Source: Paragonimus westermani (Eukaryota > Platyhelminthes > Trematoda > Plagiorchiida > Troglotrematidae). From it: a stretch of 64,000 nt of DNA. The position numbers and the translations under genes were made by a program. The notes beneath the pieces were generated by a model. That model was given only the letters and a program-made list of their open reading frames with translations, was not told the DNA's origin and ran no database searches. The stretch spans positions 284,538-348,537 of the forward strand of contig QNGE01000114.1 of the NCBI GenBank assembly GCA_008508345.1, given 5' to 3'. Positions 13,310 to 27,199 of this stretch are shown here, one piece after another (positions within the stretch are counted from its first letter, which is position 1; each line of letters opens with the position of its first letter).

Positions 13310-13900
13310 TGCCGCCAACCAAGTCAGCTATTGATGTTGAATTGGATTCCGCATCTCCAATACCAATACTTACAGTAAGTTTGTGAAAGGAATTTGCGCG
13401 ATTTGACGTCATACCCCTCAGTCCATAACCTTAACATTTACTCAGATTCATGCGTTCACATTCAAGACTTCATTGTGATGGATCTGTACCTCGAAACAAC
13501 ATCGGCTGCTGCTGCCGTATATGACTTCTTGGAACAATCGAGCTCTGTTCAGTCGAAATGCAATGGTAGCTCTGAAAATAACACCACCCACTGACCACAT
13601 GAGGATTGTGACGATCAACACATCGACCCCTGCGATCGATCCTACATCGACCTTGAAAAGTACATACCCCAACTTGTTCAAAGTAGCTATTGGCCAGTTA
13701 CCGCCTGCTGCCCACTGAATATGTTTCAGAAAGGAGCATAATCTTTTTCTACAACACAAGTGTGTAGAAGAATGACGGGAGTTATTTGGTCGCCTGGGTA
13801 ATCAAGCGATGGGAGATGGGTTTCCGTAGCCCATTCGGCGATAAAATGAGAGGGGTAGGTTGTCGAAAAAGAAATCCTGGAAGGGTAAATATTCTGAAAC
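13310..13900 (+). pseudogene. Ty3/gypsy protease to RT-linker relic
   Basis: Plus-strand pieces in the expected order are a protease-like AIDVELDSASPIPILT (near 13330), QDFIVMDL (near 13463), an open stretch ending AIDPTSTLKSTYPNLFK with VAIGQL (13521-13718), then a broken FQKGA...RMTGVIW (near 13727-13790). The last two resemble the segment leading into gypsy reverse transcriptase. No RT catalytic box was recognised. Taken with the gag relic at 11760-12265, this suggests one old plus-strand element split by the non-LTR fragment. Confidence 0.45.
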
Positions 13901-16029
13901 TGGTAACCTAAAATAGGGTCGTCATGTACAATAGCAGTTTCAAGAATAGTCACGAGAGACACATTCAGAAGCTTTAAGAGTACCACAATTAGACATTAAA
14001 AAGTCTAAGTTTAGAATGAACATGATGTAAAAATTTGGGTAAAATGCAATATGGTTTAAAACAGCCGCCAAACCATTGTGCGTTTGGAAAAAGGCGTTGA
14101 AGAACACAAATCGTATGGTGAAAACAACGGACGGTAACAGTGGTAATGAAAATTTGATGAAAGTCCGATGGTAACGCTGAAAATGAGGGCATTTTGGATT
14201 CAGGTCATCCGGTGGTTGAGGGAAGACGTTTTGTAGCGATGAATGAAGTGAACAGGGTAGAACGCAACGCCGAAAGATACAATGCAAAACCGATTTTGAT
14301 TTGTGCTTCTGGTACACAGCCTTTTGGGCAATTAACCCCTGTGGACACATCAGAGCCGGCAACAGAAGACAATAAGGCTACAGCATGCCACAGGAAAAGT
14401 TAAGGAATACATGCATTGTTAATGCGCACGTTTTCTAGGTTGAAGGCTTGGTAGTCGGTTATGCCGCTTTCGTTAAAACCATTGCTGGGGTGTGAAGTAC
14501 AGACTTCTACCAGGGATGATAGTGACATCATGTTCGTGGGCTCATTGTAAAAGCTTTGATCACACCCTTACTCCATTCGGCGTGTTTGTTTCGATTACTG
14601 ACCGACTGCCCACCTTTAGTCTGTTGTTGCGAGTCCCATGTTATCAGAAACCCAACGGGGACTAGTTGCTGTTTAATAGTAATTACGCCCCATGTTACGG
14701 TTGCCTACGTGGTATTGACCATTTCGAATAGTCGATAATTTTGTGGCCCGCTAGGCATTTGTGTCCCCGGTGCAATGAATCATACTTGTTTGGCACTCTT
14801 GATCTCGTTTAGGTCACTTAGTGTCAAAGGTGGGCCATTTGTAGCGGATGGGAGGATATTATCAGGTCGACGAGAACCGCCGGCGAGTAGTATTGGAAGG
14901 GCAGTGGGGGTTTACTTGTGTGCACGAGTACGCTGGGTTAGCGGCGCGCTCATTAGTAAGGATGTTGAAGTCCCTTAAACGCATATCCACAGACAACGGT
15001 TGCATGTCTCTGCAGCTGTCATGCTTGTACGGTTCATCATTCACGGCCTTCTTCCAGTAAACCCGTAACTTCTGCGCTTGTCTACATCTGATTAGAGTGT
15101 ATCACGTGTTTTTTATCGAGTTTACGATTGAGCTTCCGCTTTCTTGCACACGTGTGTTGGTATCGTACAGTATATCGATGCATTTGACGGTTTTACCGCT
15201 GGCCGTTTTCCACGGTTTTTACTGCACAACAGTCCCGCTTACTACTGTGTACTATTGCTGATCATCTGTGCAAGAATTCCAAATTGTCGCTTGAACAAGG
15301 AACTATTAGAAGGGTAGTCACCTTCCTCAGTCCTAGTCACTAGGTGTGGGAAAGACATCAGAACACTACGTGATTCCAGTGCACTGCAACCTCATACTCT
15401 GGATGACTCATCTACATCTCTAATAGCCCTTCCACACAGTCTAGCTGCCTTGTCACTCATAGAAAGAGTACAGTGACAAAAGCTTATAGTGTGTGTATTA
15501 ACTTCGCTGTGAACCTGTCCTGAAGGTGGCTGTGGTATAGTCTCTGAAAAAACACTAACGACCACTTACTTTCCTATACCGTCATTGTCAGTAGCATTCA
15601 AACAGAATTTCGTGGAGTGAAGAGGAGCAAACTGCTGGCGATAAAGTGGACGAACCTCAGTTAGACTAGTTGAAGTGACACTCTCCAAAACAAATATCTC
15701 ACAACCCAAATGGCCTAAAACGCAAGTCAGAACACCACCGAAAATTAGCTTGAAACCGCCATTTCAACGTAGTCTTCACCGCGCACCACTTGCCATCAAT
15801 ATGGTTCAACGTGGTTGAATAAGCTGTCATGCTCACAAACTATCTCTACCTGGTAGCTTAAGACGCCTGCTCCGAAGCGATATCTCAGAGTGTGCTCTCG
15901 CTAACCATCACAGTATTATTCATAGCGGTGTGTGCTTTTAGCAGCCCCGATGCCACCGTCAGCCCGCGACTGTAACGTTCACAGTTGTAGAAACCTCATC
16001 CGAGTGTATGGTCCACCACTTTGGTCAGC
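13901..16029. other. No gene recognised; may hold further gypsy remains
   Basis: A 140-codon frame at 14362-13940 (minus) is opposite the strand of the gypsy relic and shows no known motif. Plus-strand pieces near 14050-14150 could be ruined RT, but no catalytic box is visible. The rest is broken in all frames. Confidence 0.4.
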
Positions 16030-16615
16030 AGAATATTACACCCGCCAAGGTTGGTGGGTCTATGAACCTTTTTAAGGAAAACGACATGTTTCTAAGGCAG
16101 GACAAGTTGAAACTGGTTTCACCAATACGACCAATTGCGCGCCATTGTTTTTGTTACTCCACAAGCTGATTTCCCTGTTCGATAAGATACTAATACCAGA
16201 GGATATGTAAGGACGAGTTTTTACGGCTATCAAGCAACAGTCGAGATACGCTTTCACGGTAACTAGCGCCAATTTTATTAAATTAAGATTCTGCACGTAA
16301 GTGGAAATTCTCTGAAGTCATGGCCGAGGCGTCAGCGACTCATTTCAACTATTCGTCAATTTTTTCTTCCACTAAGAAACCTGTGGCTATCTCGTTGCTG
16401 TGTATGCAACCTAGCCAATCGATATGCAACCAATCGTAGGCAGTTTTGTAGCTGACTCCGTTCATTTTAATCACTGTTCTCCAATCCTCGTTTTGCGTAG
16501 AAGACTTCACTATCAACGTACTATACTTACCAACGATAAGGCTGTTTTTACGGCTTCTGGACTTTTTCCCGTGCAAATGACTAACACGAATGTGAATCAA
16601 ATGTACGCAAGTCAC
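16030..16615 (-). pseudogene. Relic of an IS630/Tc1/mariner-type transposase
   Basis: The minus strand reads, in broken frames, an N-terminal helix-turn-helix-like segment NEDWRTVIKMNGVSYKTAYDW (16615-16349), a stretch resembling SYRESVSRLLDSRKN, and GETSFNLSCLRNMSFSLKR (about 16125-16070). The last recalls the second catalytic block of these DDE transposases, normally DETxFNL, with the first Asp here read as Gly. The family cuts and pastes DNA at TA sites. Stops and frame changes show that this copy is dead. Terminal inverted repeats were not found. The assignment rests on recalled motifs. Confidence 0.5.
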
Positions 16616-16619
16616 AGGC

Positions 16620-19600
16620 GTGTGTGTATCATTATCTTATGTGCTGGATCGTGTCCAAACTCTACTTTGCCGAGCGTTAAAAACTCCGCCTCCTTGTAAA
16701 GACATATCATTTTAAAAAAATTAGAGACGTGAATAAACAGGAAAAGGTTGTAGTGATCAATAAAATGACAACTCTTTTGCGCCCACAATAACTGTCAATA
16801 TACATTACTTGGTTTAAGCAAAATCAACCAATAGAACTAACTGAAACCGTTTGTACGCTTCGACTGAATGACACTGGTTCCTTGCGATTCCCACCGGCAC
16901 ACTGAAGAACTGCCGGATCTTACACTGAGTGCAAACTAACAAGCAGTAACACAGGACTGAGTTAGGCGTATTTAAGAAACGGTGAATACAACTCATTTTA
17001 AATTACACCTACCAGTGGAATTATGAGGCTCAGTCTGGCCGGCAACACTTTAAATGAACGAAGATGGTCAGGTTCCTAGAAGACCAACAGTACTCTTGAG
17101 AGAGTAGCAATAACACTAACCAGAATCTAAAATACCTTCTTGTTTGTCAATACCATCCTCACTATCTGCCAGCTGATGTTTCCTTGATTCGATACATTGG
17201 CATTCATTGGTCTCACTCACTCACGGGATGTTTCTGTAGTACCGTTCTAACAATATACGTCATATCACCGTGAGTTCATCTGAGGGAGAATATCGACTGG
17301 ATAGCAATCAATTTTCAGTTATTCCAATACATTCATCTAAATAAGTGAAATGTCGCATTCTGATCACCACGATGGCAACCGGAATTCGGGTATGCTGTAC
17401 ACAATTATCGATCCGGGAGGAGTTTGTTCGGGCCCCGCAATTTCTCTAGCCCGACTGCCCGCACAACAGCACCAGCGGCCAATTATTTCAACTAGTATTC
17501 CTCCTCTAAACGTGTTGAGGTAATTATAACCAAAATGATTTTGCTTCCGCTTACTTTGTAACCAGGTGATGCAAAATGTTATACGAATGGATCGACGGTA
17601 AATAGCGGAGAAACAGTCCGTCTGATAAGCTGTCTTTTGTTTTTATCCAGGCGTTTCTGGGTCTGCGATTGCTGCGTGGTTAACTGATAGAATAGACGTG
17701 TGTGGTTCTCAGGAAGGGGCTACTGTGCTGGATTTCCCCCTGGTACTAATAAATCCTTCTTTACAACATCGCGATGATTCCGTTGGAACTAGATGTACGC
17801 ACAAATTTCTGTTACCCCAGATGAACTAGGTGGGAAAATTGTAGTTACATCCTCAAGTGAATCCCTGATGATAGAAGTAGACATTGTAAAAACGAAGTTT
17901 CGTGTTATAATTTTCGTTGCCTTCATCCTGAAACCAGTAATGTCTGATATGGTACACCCTCACCGGTACCTAGCGATAGTCCAGCCACTGATCATATAAC
18001 CAATGTTGCACAGTAATATTGTCAGAAAAACGGCAACCAGCCGTGTGAACTGGTCACCCCAGTAAGGTTTTGTTAGCGAATCGTAACACAAACACAGCAG
18101 TGCGGAACTCCACCACATTTAATTAAGTTGGCATTACAAATGTTTCTTTTATAATTAATTTCAAACTAGCACTCGATACAAGCGTTAGGAAAGGTACCAT
18201 CATGGTCAGACCGAACGGGTTAGTAACTGATTGTCTATCTCTTAATGTCACACTTGCTTATCCGATTCTTAAAATAGCTCACTACACACGGGGCAAATTT
18301 TAAAATATAGACGTAAGCAAAACGTGCTTTTCCCACGCGACACGTGTTAATGGCCTAGCCACACATTCGCCTTCTACGAGAATAAGTACGGCACAATTGC
18401 GTGCAGTAGTGTGTGCGTATCACACCAAGGTCGACAGGTGGAACAGGTCTGATCAGTCTTTCAACCCAGAGTAAGCTTTCTGGGGGATGAATGTAGTGTC
18501 GTACACACAGCTGTTTGGGTAAATCAACCAACCGGTCAGTGACAGGAAAAAGCAAATGGGGTTGGTTTGCTAGCTGCTAACCGAAAAGGATCAGTGAAAC
18601 TGGAGTTGATTCACAGTGAATTGTTTACATCGTCTACTGTGTGGTGCTAAGGCCATCAAGTGCGGCTTGGTTTGACTCCGGATAGCTTGAAAAGGCACAG
18701 AAATATCTAAGTTGAAGTGAACGCTAGGATACAGGGTGGATAAACGTATTGCTAACAATTTTCGTGACTGCACGCGACTCCGCTACTAAAAGGCTATCTA
18801 GTCAGCTAGATTCCCTGTGGACTGATCTATCGTGCCTTCGGAGAAGCATCTGAAATACTCATTTGTTGTTGGTAATCGTTTTGATTCTTCGTCAGAGAGA
18901 GTGCAGTACCCACCCCTCTTGTCATGTTCGGTGTTAGTTTCCAATCCGGATTATGTGAAAGGCTGTTACCTTCGTTTTATACTGTCACCGTTGGCTCTAA
19001 CTGCTAAGTAAATATGTAGCTCCACTTCTTCTCTCGTCCGAAGCGATCCTATCAAAGACCACTGGGGTTGATTGGCATAGGTGTAACGGTTACTTTTTGC
19101 CAAAACGCTAACGTGTGGAACAGAGTAAGTTACAGCACGAGCGCTATTCTCTAAGAATTTTTCGACATCCTATATCATCGCCTGCTAAAGGTGATTCCTG
19201 CCACCTGACCCACGGAAAGGTCCTTGAATGGTCAGTTAACTCGAAATTGTTCGTCAGTGTGGTATTCACCATGGATTGCTTAACCGGCAACAATAACGTT
19301 TTCAGGCATTGCACTGAGTCAAGCTGCATAAAATTTACCATCGATCATACTGATCTCAGAGATACTGTGGATTTGTACACGTTGTGCCAACGGAACATCC
19401 GAGAAGTTTATACTCTTTTACGTTTCAGGCCTCTGGCAACGACCTCATCAATGAAGTTGTTTTGTAAGCTTGTTGCACCTTAGATTTTACCTGACTTTTA
19501 AGTTCGCTCGTAATGTCACCTGTCATCGTTAATTAATATGCTTTATCGTTTATACTGGCATCTTCTTTACAAGTAGTCACAACTGTATAACGGAGTGGTT

Positions 19601-22600
19601 TCCAAAATCTTATCTAGTTGTAAAATTATCAGAAATCCATTGCTCTTCGACGTTCTTAATTCGAGTCTGTGATGGTCGGTAAGCAATAACTTCTGCTCGC
19701 AAATAATCACTCCGTAATGGCACACGAGACTACACAATCCGATCATTAGTAAACTGTGGTTATTCTGTAATAAAAAGATAAATAGAACTTCTAGCTATGA
19801 CATTAGTTCGACTGGATTCGTGTTTCTGGGGTGTGGTTTCTTCAAAAAGAATATGAAAATTGACTCCATAGGAAGTGTTGAGATTGTCACCTACTTTTAT
19901 GGATTGTTTAGGCCAGACATGTTTTCACTGAAGCATTCTAGTTACCTCAGTCCATTTGCTGTTTTCGTCACAGCTTGTTATAGCAGAAATGTACGAATTT
20001 CATAGTACAAGGTACATTTCTTACGGAATGAACAGGCTATATGGACCGCAAACAGAACAACGCTGGTGAAATTTCGTCTTCGTCTGTGCGCAAAATGTCC
20101 CCCTGTCACAGTCTGTTATTTTCAATAATTAACTGAGTGTCGTGGATCACGTGTACTGTGAGTAAAATCGGATTGATGTACATGATTTTGTCCGTCTCTT
20201 CCACAATGCCCAAATTTCTTATTCTGTTATGAAGCCATGTTTCATTGCTATGCCTAACTTACTAGATGCAACCGATGAGTCTAACGAAATACGTCATGCA
20301 GTGTGGTATTTCTAACTTCCTTTGTAAACGGTTGCTCGAACTAAAGGATTTTTGTAGCTGTGACATTTCAGTAACAAACTAGTGCAAAATTTTCCTCATT
20401 TGGGGACGCTTATGAACCGTTTGGTATTCCTCTGCCGATAGTTTGATAATAGTAAATAATGATCACAACCACTCTGCTATTTGGGAAATGAAAGTCCAGT
20501 GATATAGCAGCGATATAGACAAAATGACTGCGGTGTTGCATCCAGATGATGTCTACGCCGTTTCAATGTATGGCAAGAAGAATCCAGTTTAATATGATTT
20601 CATCTGGTAGAGTAGTGGAAAGTGAATTATTTCGCCTATATGAGCGACACAAGCAACATCAACTTGTTTGTAAAAACAGGGTGTGTCCTTCAGTGTGTCA
20701 ACAGCAAAGCAAATAGCACCATTGATCTGCAGCAATAGGTTTATCCGTCTTTCATACGATCGGTATTTATTCGGGTGGCTTCCCCTAACCTTGGGACGTT
20801 ACGATATAAGTCCACGAAATATATATATATATGCATGTATGTAGAAGGTTAAGGACTGAGTCGGCAAAATGCTGGTAGCGTGCTGTATGTGAACGCACGT
20901 ATACCGTTGTGATACCAACAAAGTGAATAATTAGGCAAACATACCACCGATCAGATGCAGCACACCCAACTATGTGGCCTGCATACAGCATCACGCAAAA
21001 ATCGGCAGATTGGTTTTGGTGCATCACTTATTACTGTTCTTAGGGAGACAAAAAAGTTTGACTGAATTTGTGTATTTTCTGTTTGTGCATGTGATTTACT
21101 GCATAGAAAGATTTTTCACATATCATGACCACCACACCTTCACTCACTAAACGGAATGCGGTATACCATAACTAAGCTGAGAATGGTGCGGTACCTGTCG
21201 ACCTTAACAACACTTACATACTTTTCTCTTAGGCTGGTGTACGTGTCTACATTGAGCACATCAAGAAAGCTACCATGATTGGAGTTTGATTCGCAGTCGG
21301 AGGCTGTGTTGGCTCACAGAAACAAAATCCATTTTCTTTGGCGCTTTCAGTCACATTCCATATATCACTCACGGTAGTCTGTACTTCATCTGAGAGATTC
21401 CACATTAGCTCAACAGGTACCATTGATCTAGTGGACTTGTTTATGCGACTGTATATCTGTGTAGCAGTACTGATTTCGTAGCTCACTCATGTTTGATCTT
21501 TCAGCATGAAAATCCTAGAGAACAGGATAAATCCTACATAACCGATGCGGTCGTGACTATCAATTCGTAGTTACCCATTATCTAAAATCTTAGAATGATG
21601 CGGTTCAAAAGCCCTGTCTATTAAACACGTAACCGTTGTCCTTTCTATATAATTGGCTGAAAGACGTAATTGAAAGAAACCTACATATTTTCCACGGTCA
21701 GGGAGTGTAGTAAAATGAACGATCCAGTTAACACTAGTTAGCCTTTATGCTTTTAAATAACCACCAAGAAAGTCAATGCCGGGAACCAGAAAGAACACGG
21801 ACCACCATAAATGATAGATATGTTTAATGGCCGGAAATCTCCTAAAAAATTGTTCCACTGTAACATGAGTTCTTAAGATAAGCAATAATACATAGGCTAT
21901 ATTGCGTATTGGAATTTTGGCTATGTTGCCCAGAGTAGATTTTCAAAAACGGTCTACTTTCGTACAGAAAGCGGAAGCGGGAAAGTATATTACGTCCGAT
22001 CATGCCCGAGACACTTATTTAGGAAACAAAGTCGAACGTACCACATTCCTATCCAGTGATAAAGAACAGTTGAACAAGTTCGAAAAATTGCAAATGAATG
22101 GGCACTGTGATCAGGATGTTGGCCCAAAGAGGGCGTTACTTAGGATAACTGAGTCCGATTTTGATAAGTCTGGACTCCGATTGTGACTTCTTAGTTCATT
22201 CGAAAAGGCAGTTGCCGCCTTTGGGCACATTGTTCCCGCCACCGCTTCCAAATGAGCTGTAGCCCAAATTGCATAGAATGAAATCCTGCGAAATTGCTTA
22301 CAAATAATACTGGTCCAATGGATGTCAGTGGTTTTGGTGGGTCCCACTGTGAGACATCTTAAAACAAACATTATCAGCGCTGTATGTTCTTCGGTTATTT
22401 CGGTAGATTCCAGCTGATAGCCTGATGAATGAATAACCGATACCAAAAATACAACTTTATTGCTCGGCTGGTACACGGATGGTGGAATGTTGTTATTGTC
22501 TCTAGTTTTGATCCAACCGAACCCCAGACTGCTAAGGACCGGGCCCTATGTTAAATCAGAATACAGTTAGAAAGTCCACGCACATAAAACAATCGTGTAT

Positions 22601-25600
22601 CATTAGTTGATATGTTGGTACATGACACATAGGTAAGGAAAAGGAAGGAATAACACAATCACGTTGACTTGTGAACGGTCAAAACCTGACTTGGAAAATG
22701 AGTACAGAACTGATTCAAAACGAAGAGTGACCTTTCTGTCCTGTCAACAAACCATTGCCCATCATCTGATTTTGAGTACACCGTTTGAAGTTTAGTTTTC
22801 ATATTGGGGAGGACTTTCAACTTTTTACATAAATTTTTAACACTGTCACGATTACTTCTCCAATTGAGCTCGTTTTAAAACCAGCGTCCTATTTTCATCT
22901 CCATTAATTTCTTATCGTTGAATTGGCCGGCCTTCTCGGGCATGTTCGAATCAGCATTGTTCTGCTACTTTCTTCCCCGTCTGTATATTGCGTGTGCTAC
23001 AAGTATGAAACTAATTGAATATATGTCAGCAAACATTCCTATGCTCAGGGCGTACCATGTATCATTGCTGACGCGTGTGAGTTAGGGTGTCGCACATTCA
23101 AGATATTCCATATGTTTTCAAGTTGTTCCTCAAGGGGTCCAGATTACTAATCATACTCACCAAGTCACACTTGGAGGAAAATGCGCGTTTGGGAACGTGC
23201 GGAGAAACAGTAGGTCAAAGCAAACCCACGGACACTTGACGTTGTTCGTCCTAGCCAGTGTGTGCAAGTGCAGTAACCAGTCACCACCTTATTTAAGGGG
23301 TTAAATTAAGAGGAAAAGCCTATTTCCTGCGACTACATATTTCAAATTTTACATACCCTGCAGAGTAGAAGATAATACTTTAACTGCCTATAGAATAAGA
23401 CGCTCTTTTGAGAGTAAACAAAGAAAGCATCCTTTCAATGGAAACCGCTTTTGCCAAGGTCGCTATAGTTGTTCGTGACTGTTCGAAAATATGTTGATGG
23501 ATGCCACAGAGGAGGTTGCCATTCGTGCCAGGAGAGGGAACAAGCCAACCACTGGTCTCGATTAATGCAAGAACGATGGGGAGTTGATAGGTTAGATGAT
23601 ACTGCAACGATTAGGTGTAAGCGAGTGCGGTTTACTGACCTTTAATGGCTCTCAGTAATATGACTGCCATATCAGTGTAAAAACCTTCACTGTTGTGAAC
23701 CGAAGCGGTTGTGAAAAGACATAGCAGGGCTATTTTCAACATGCACGCCAGCCGTTCCTACTTTGATGCTCGTAAAACTTGTGGACCAACTCTCGAACAA
23801 CATGGATATACTAAGGGACAGCGTTCTTTCGAAGTAGGGGTTCCACCAACAGTCCTGGAAAAGGGAACAACACACATAAGCATGGGCCAAAGGCCCAGTG
23901 AGCCATGTACAGGACTTTCAAAAACTAAAGCCGCGCCAACAGCACAGAAGCACGCCTGCTGCGCAGTTCAAATTCAATCGGTGCGCGCTTGCTGGCTTCG
24001 ACTGCATGTTACACATTCCTACAGCCTCTGGGGAGTGTGGTTGTTGGTCTTGTCTCTAATGGAACAACGGTCCTCAGAGATCTCCAACTCATGCAAATCT
24101 TTTCATGCGAGGATCCATACTGCCGCCTTTGCTTCTTGAAATGGATCTCTGTAGAACTGTTTCACACAAATCGCGGAATGAAAACAATGCTCTCTTTACT
24201 ACTTAACATCCATTTCCGTGTCCCCTAGATTAGACTGAATGTCGTGATTACAGGGTTTATTGGTGACTGTAAAATTTAATCCATGACATGAATTCCAGAG
24301 GAATGAAACGTGCTCTATCAACAACGACGACCAGGGCCACGAAAAAGCCAACAAAATCAACAGCAGCAACAACGGCAACAACAAAAATGAGTCGAGAATA
24401 AATGGTTACCAAGTGACTAAGGTACTTTTTCAGGGATGCTGGAGAAAACGTCTATCAGGAGCTCTTAACGGAATATTTCATGGTACTCCGCTTACTAATG
24501 ACATCCAGGGTAAATGGACGAAAAATTACTGTGGACTGTTTAGTTTTGTAAGTTTTATTGGGACGACCTAATGTCCATGCATTAATAGTTCAATGTCAGT
24601 GGAAGAAAGAAAATGGTCGAAAAATTAACAGATACGCAGAAAGCATTCGAGAGGAAGTTGAATTAAATGGGAATTGTGACCTTGGTGTGAAGCATCAGGA
24701 TACAGTGAAATAGCATGATGATACAACGAACAAACAAATGAACGGACAAAAAGAGAAACAAATGGTTGGCGAAACCGGTTCCCCAAATGACGTGTTACAT
24801 CGACTGTGATCAAACGAATTCAGTGGATGACCGTCAACACGAGTGACTTGCAGTGCACCATTTCACCCAGACGCCTGCATTCAGCGTAAATCCAAAGGAA
24901 TAGAACCAGAAACCGTGTATGTTGAGATCATTGTAGTCCAACCGGTTAATATTACTTTGACAAATGATAGGCTAATAGGAAAGTGACACTGTAAACTCTC
25001 GAAAACAAAAAAACAGAAAGACACCAGCGTTGTGTTCTGTGCTGGGAAGAAATACCTGATAAGTATACGGTAAAAGACAGTCCAGTATAGGAGGTTGTGT
25101 TAGTGCTTCTTAGACAGGATGAGGGGGGGAAATGAAAAATGAATCAAAAAAGCTTTCATCACACAACGTAATATAAGGCTGAGGAAACTTTTCGGAAGAA
25201 TACTACCGTGAATTGGTGACTTACTAAACGACGAGGGTCGTTGGTCGTTGATTCACGACCTGTTGCACAACGTAAAAAATCTGTTTGCATAATACGGTCT
25301 TATCACACCTTATTTCAGTCAGGATTTTGCCTGCGTTCTCAGCTACCCACACAACAGCTGCTTCAGGATCTGTTCGCCACATGGAACGCGGCTTTCTCCC
25401 AGTCGTTAAAGCTGATTGCGCGTTAACATTAGCTCAATCACGTCTGTCTGTTCGACGAAATAGGTTTGCATTCGGAACCATTTCAGACCACCGAATACTC
25501 GCTAGACATCTAAGGGACTGCAGATGAAAGTGGTTCCGATACTGTACCTTCTTCTGATAATGAACGGTTTTTACTGCCGTATGATAGCATGGACAACCTT

Positions 25601-26840
25601 ACTAGGTGTCAATCAGCAGCCTAATTTTTCCTCAAACTGTGGTTTTTCCAAACACGTCTTTTAAGACGACCGGAAGCAGTGCTACTCTTGGCTACATGAG
25701 TTCGTAACTAGCATTGGACAGGCAGATCTGTTGACAAGTTGATACCCAACTAGTACACTTCTGGACAGATATCCAGTTGTGCATACAGTACTTCCTTGCA
25801 GAGAAGGCTGAACGAAAGAAAATATCTGTTGATCTTCAAAACAATTCAGATGTCACGGCCGTGAAAGTCAAGTTTCTTCCGTAGTTCTTCACTGTGTACA
25901 ACTGGGGTATTGTCAGCTGCGAATAGTAGCACCTGCAGAGTAGCCGCGTAATAGGCTTAGACCACAAATATTCAGCAGGAAACCACCCATACAATATTTC
26001 ATTAAAACACCGTCCTTTGAGTTCCGAACTACAGACGATAACGTCGTAATCAAATATAAGCCAAGTAGAGTTAGGGTTAAGACACAACCTATCTAAAGCC
26101 AGCGAGAGATTCTAAATTTCCATAAGTCAATCCGCCCGACTTCACAGTCGCCTTCATACACAAAAGTGTGATTGAGAGGGCAGTAGCTCTACATGTATTT
26201 GTATGTGTCAAACATCTCAACCTAATGAGCCACGGCTACACAGCAATTCAATGCATTGTGGAGTCCGCAGGTCTAAGCTGCAGTTAATTTGTCTAAAAAA
26301 TGGCCTACCCATTTAAAACTGAAGCTTGAGATAGACCGTTAAGTTTTTCTGTCTGACCAATGTGAAGAGGCCAGCTAATGGATGATCCGCTATGAACACA
26401 GTGGATTGATTCAACCTAGTTCGATATTTCTGAAGTTACTTGAGAAGTAAATCAGTGCTATCAGCCACCCGGAGTAAGGTTACATTCGAAGCTTTACGAC
26501 TCAATTCACAGCTCTTCTATGGACGCCCTTAATAGGAACAGTGTATTTTTTAACACAAATGATGATCCTGCATGTTTCTCTGCGTATGAGTGGTAAGATG
26601 GAGTGGTATGTTGTAGCGAGTGCTCCAGAATAAAGATATTTTGTTTGCCTATTGGAAGACTCATTAGCGTTTATGCCTCTTTTGACACCACTCAACAGTA
26701 TATAGACAGGCATACATTGTTTGTAAACAGTATTCCTATGTAATATTTGCATGCAGGCCTACAGCTTGTGGTTCTCTAGAAAATAATTAGCACAGGTTTG
26801 ATGATGGGTGCATATCGGTTTACATTCAGGGAGTCTGAAT
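16620..26840. other. Long stretch without a recognised gene
   Basis: Unassigned open frames include 122 codons at 19115-19483 (plus), 121 codons at 22476-22111 (minus) and 142 codons at 23711-24139 (plus). None shows a known motif or good splice support. A short AT run lies at about 20820-20833. Confidence 0.45.
24319..24388. repeat. CAA/CAR-rich simple sequence
   Basis: Imperfect triplets of the CAA, CGA and CAG type. The reverse strand gives a Leu-rich open frame (LLPLLLLLILLAF) that is low complexity and not evidence of a gene. Confidence 0.5.
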
Positions 26841-26844
26841 GACA

Positions 26845-26884
26845 GTGTGAACCACTGATACATTGCTGTCTATGGACGATGATA

Positions 26885-26944
<60 letters not shown>

Positions 26945-26953
26945 GTGATGATG
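26845..26953 (+). mobile_element. 3' end of an RTE-like element with expanded GAT microsatellite
   Basis: Bases 26845-26875 (GTGTGAACCACTGATACATTG then CTGTCTATG) match the 3' end of the RTE-like insertion at 56515-56543. The following GAT/ATG tandem array (about 26878-26953) corresponds to that element's TGATGA tail but is longer. The open frames here, rich in Asp on one strand and Ile on the other, are products of the repeat and not genes. Confidence 0.7.
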
Positions 26954-27070
26954 GCTTCCTGGGGACCCTGTGCAATTTGAAGATAATAAACAGGCTCCAG
27001 AACAAAAATGAGCGCGCTGGTTTTCAACGTTCAGTTCCTAGACTATACACGCACATTCACCCGGCAAATA

Positions 27071-27180
27071 GACATGCACTACAGATGAGCTTCACTAAGA
27101 AATATACTTGGACCTAGTACTTCTTTTTGAAGTGGTCCATCCGATGGGCCCATCTGAACGCAAAGGCTCCGACCATACGT
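27071..27180 (+). repeat. Decayed SINE-tail copy
   Basis: Starting GACATGCACTACAGATGAGC and including TAGTACTTCTTTTTGAAGTG and CCCATCTGAACGCAAAGGCT, this follows the layout of the copy at 46813-46915. No tRNA-like head was recognised. Confidence 0.65.
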
Positions 27181-27199
27181 AGATGGTATTCAGTTTTAG

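Noticed and set aside
13940..14362. 140-codon minus-strand open frame
   Set aside because: It has no family motif and lies antisense to DNA that may be decayed gypsy sequence.
23711..24139. 142-codon plus-strand open frame
   Set aside because: No motif, no splice or promoter support, and another long frame overlaps it in a different register. Not enough for a gene call.
24199..24384. Leu-rich open frame on the minus strand
   Set aside because: Low-complexity translation of the CAA/CAR-rich repeat.
26863..27117. Open frame rich in Asp (plus) and its Ile-rich mirror (minus)
   Set aside because: Both are translations of the GAT microsatellite and have no gene support.
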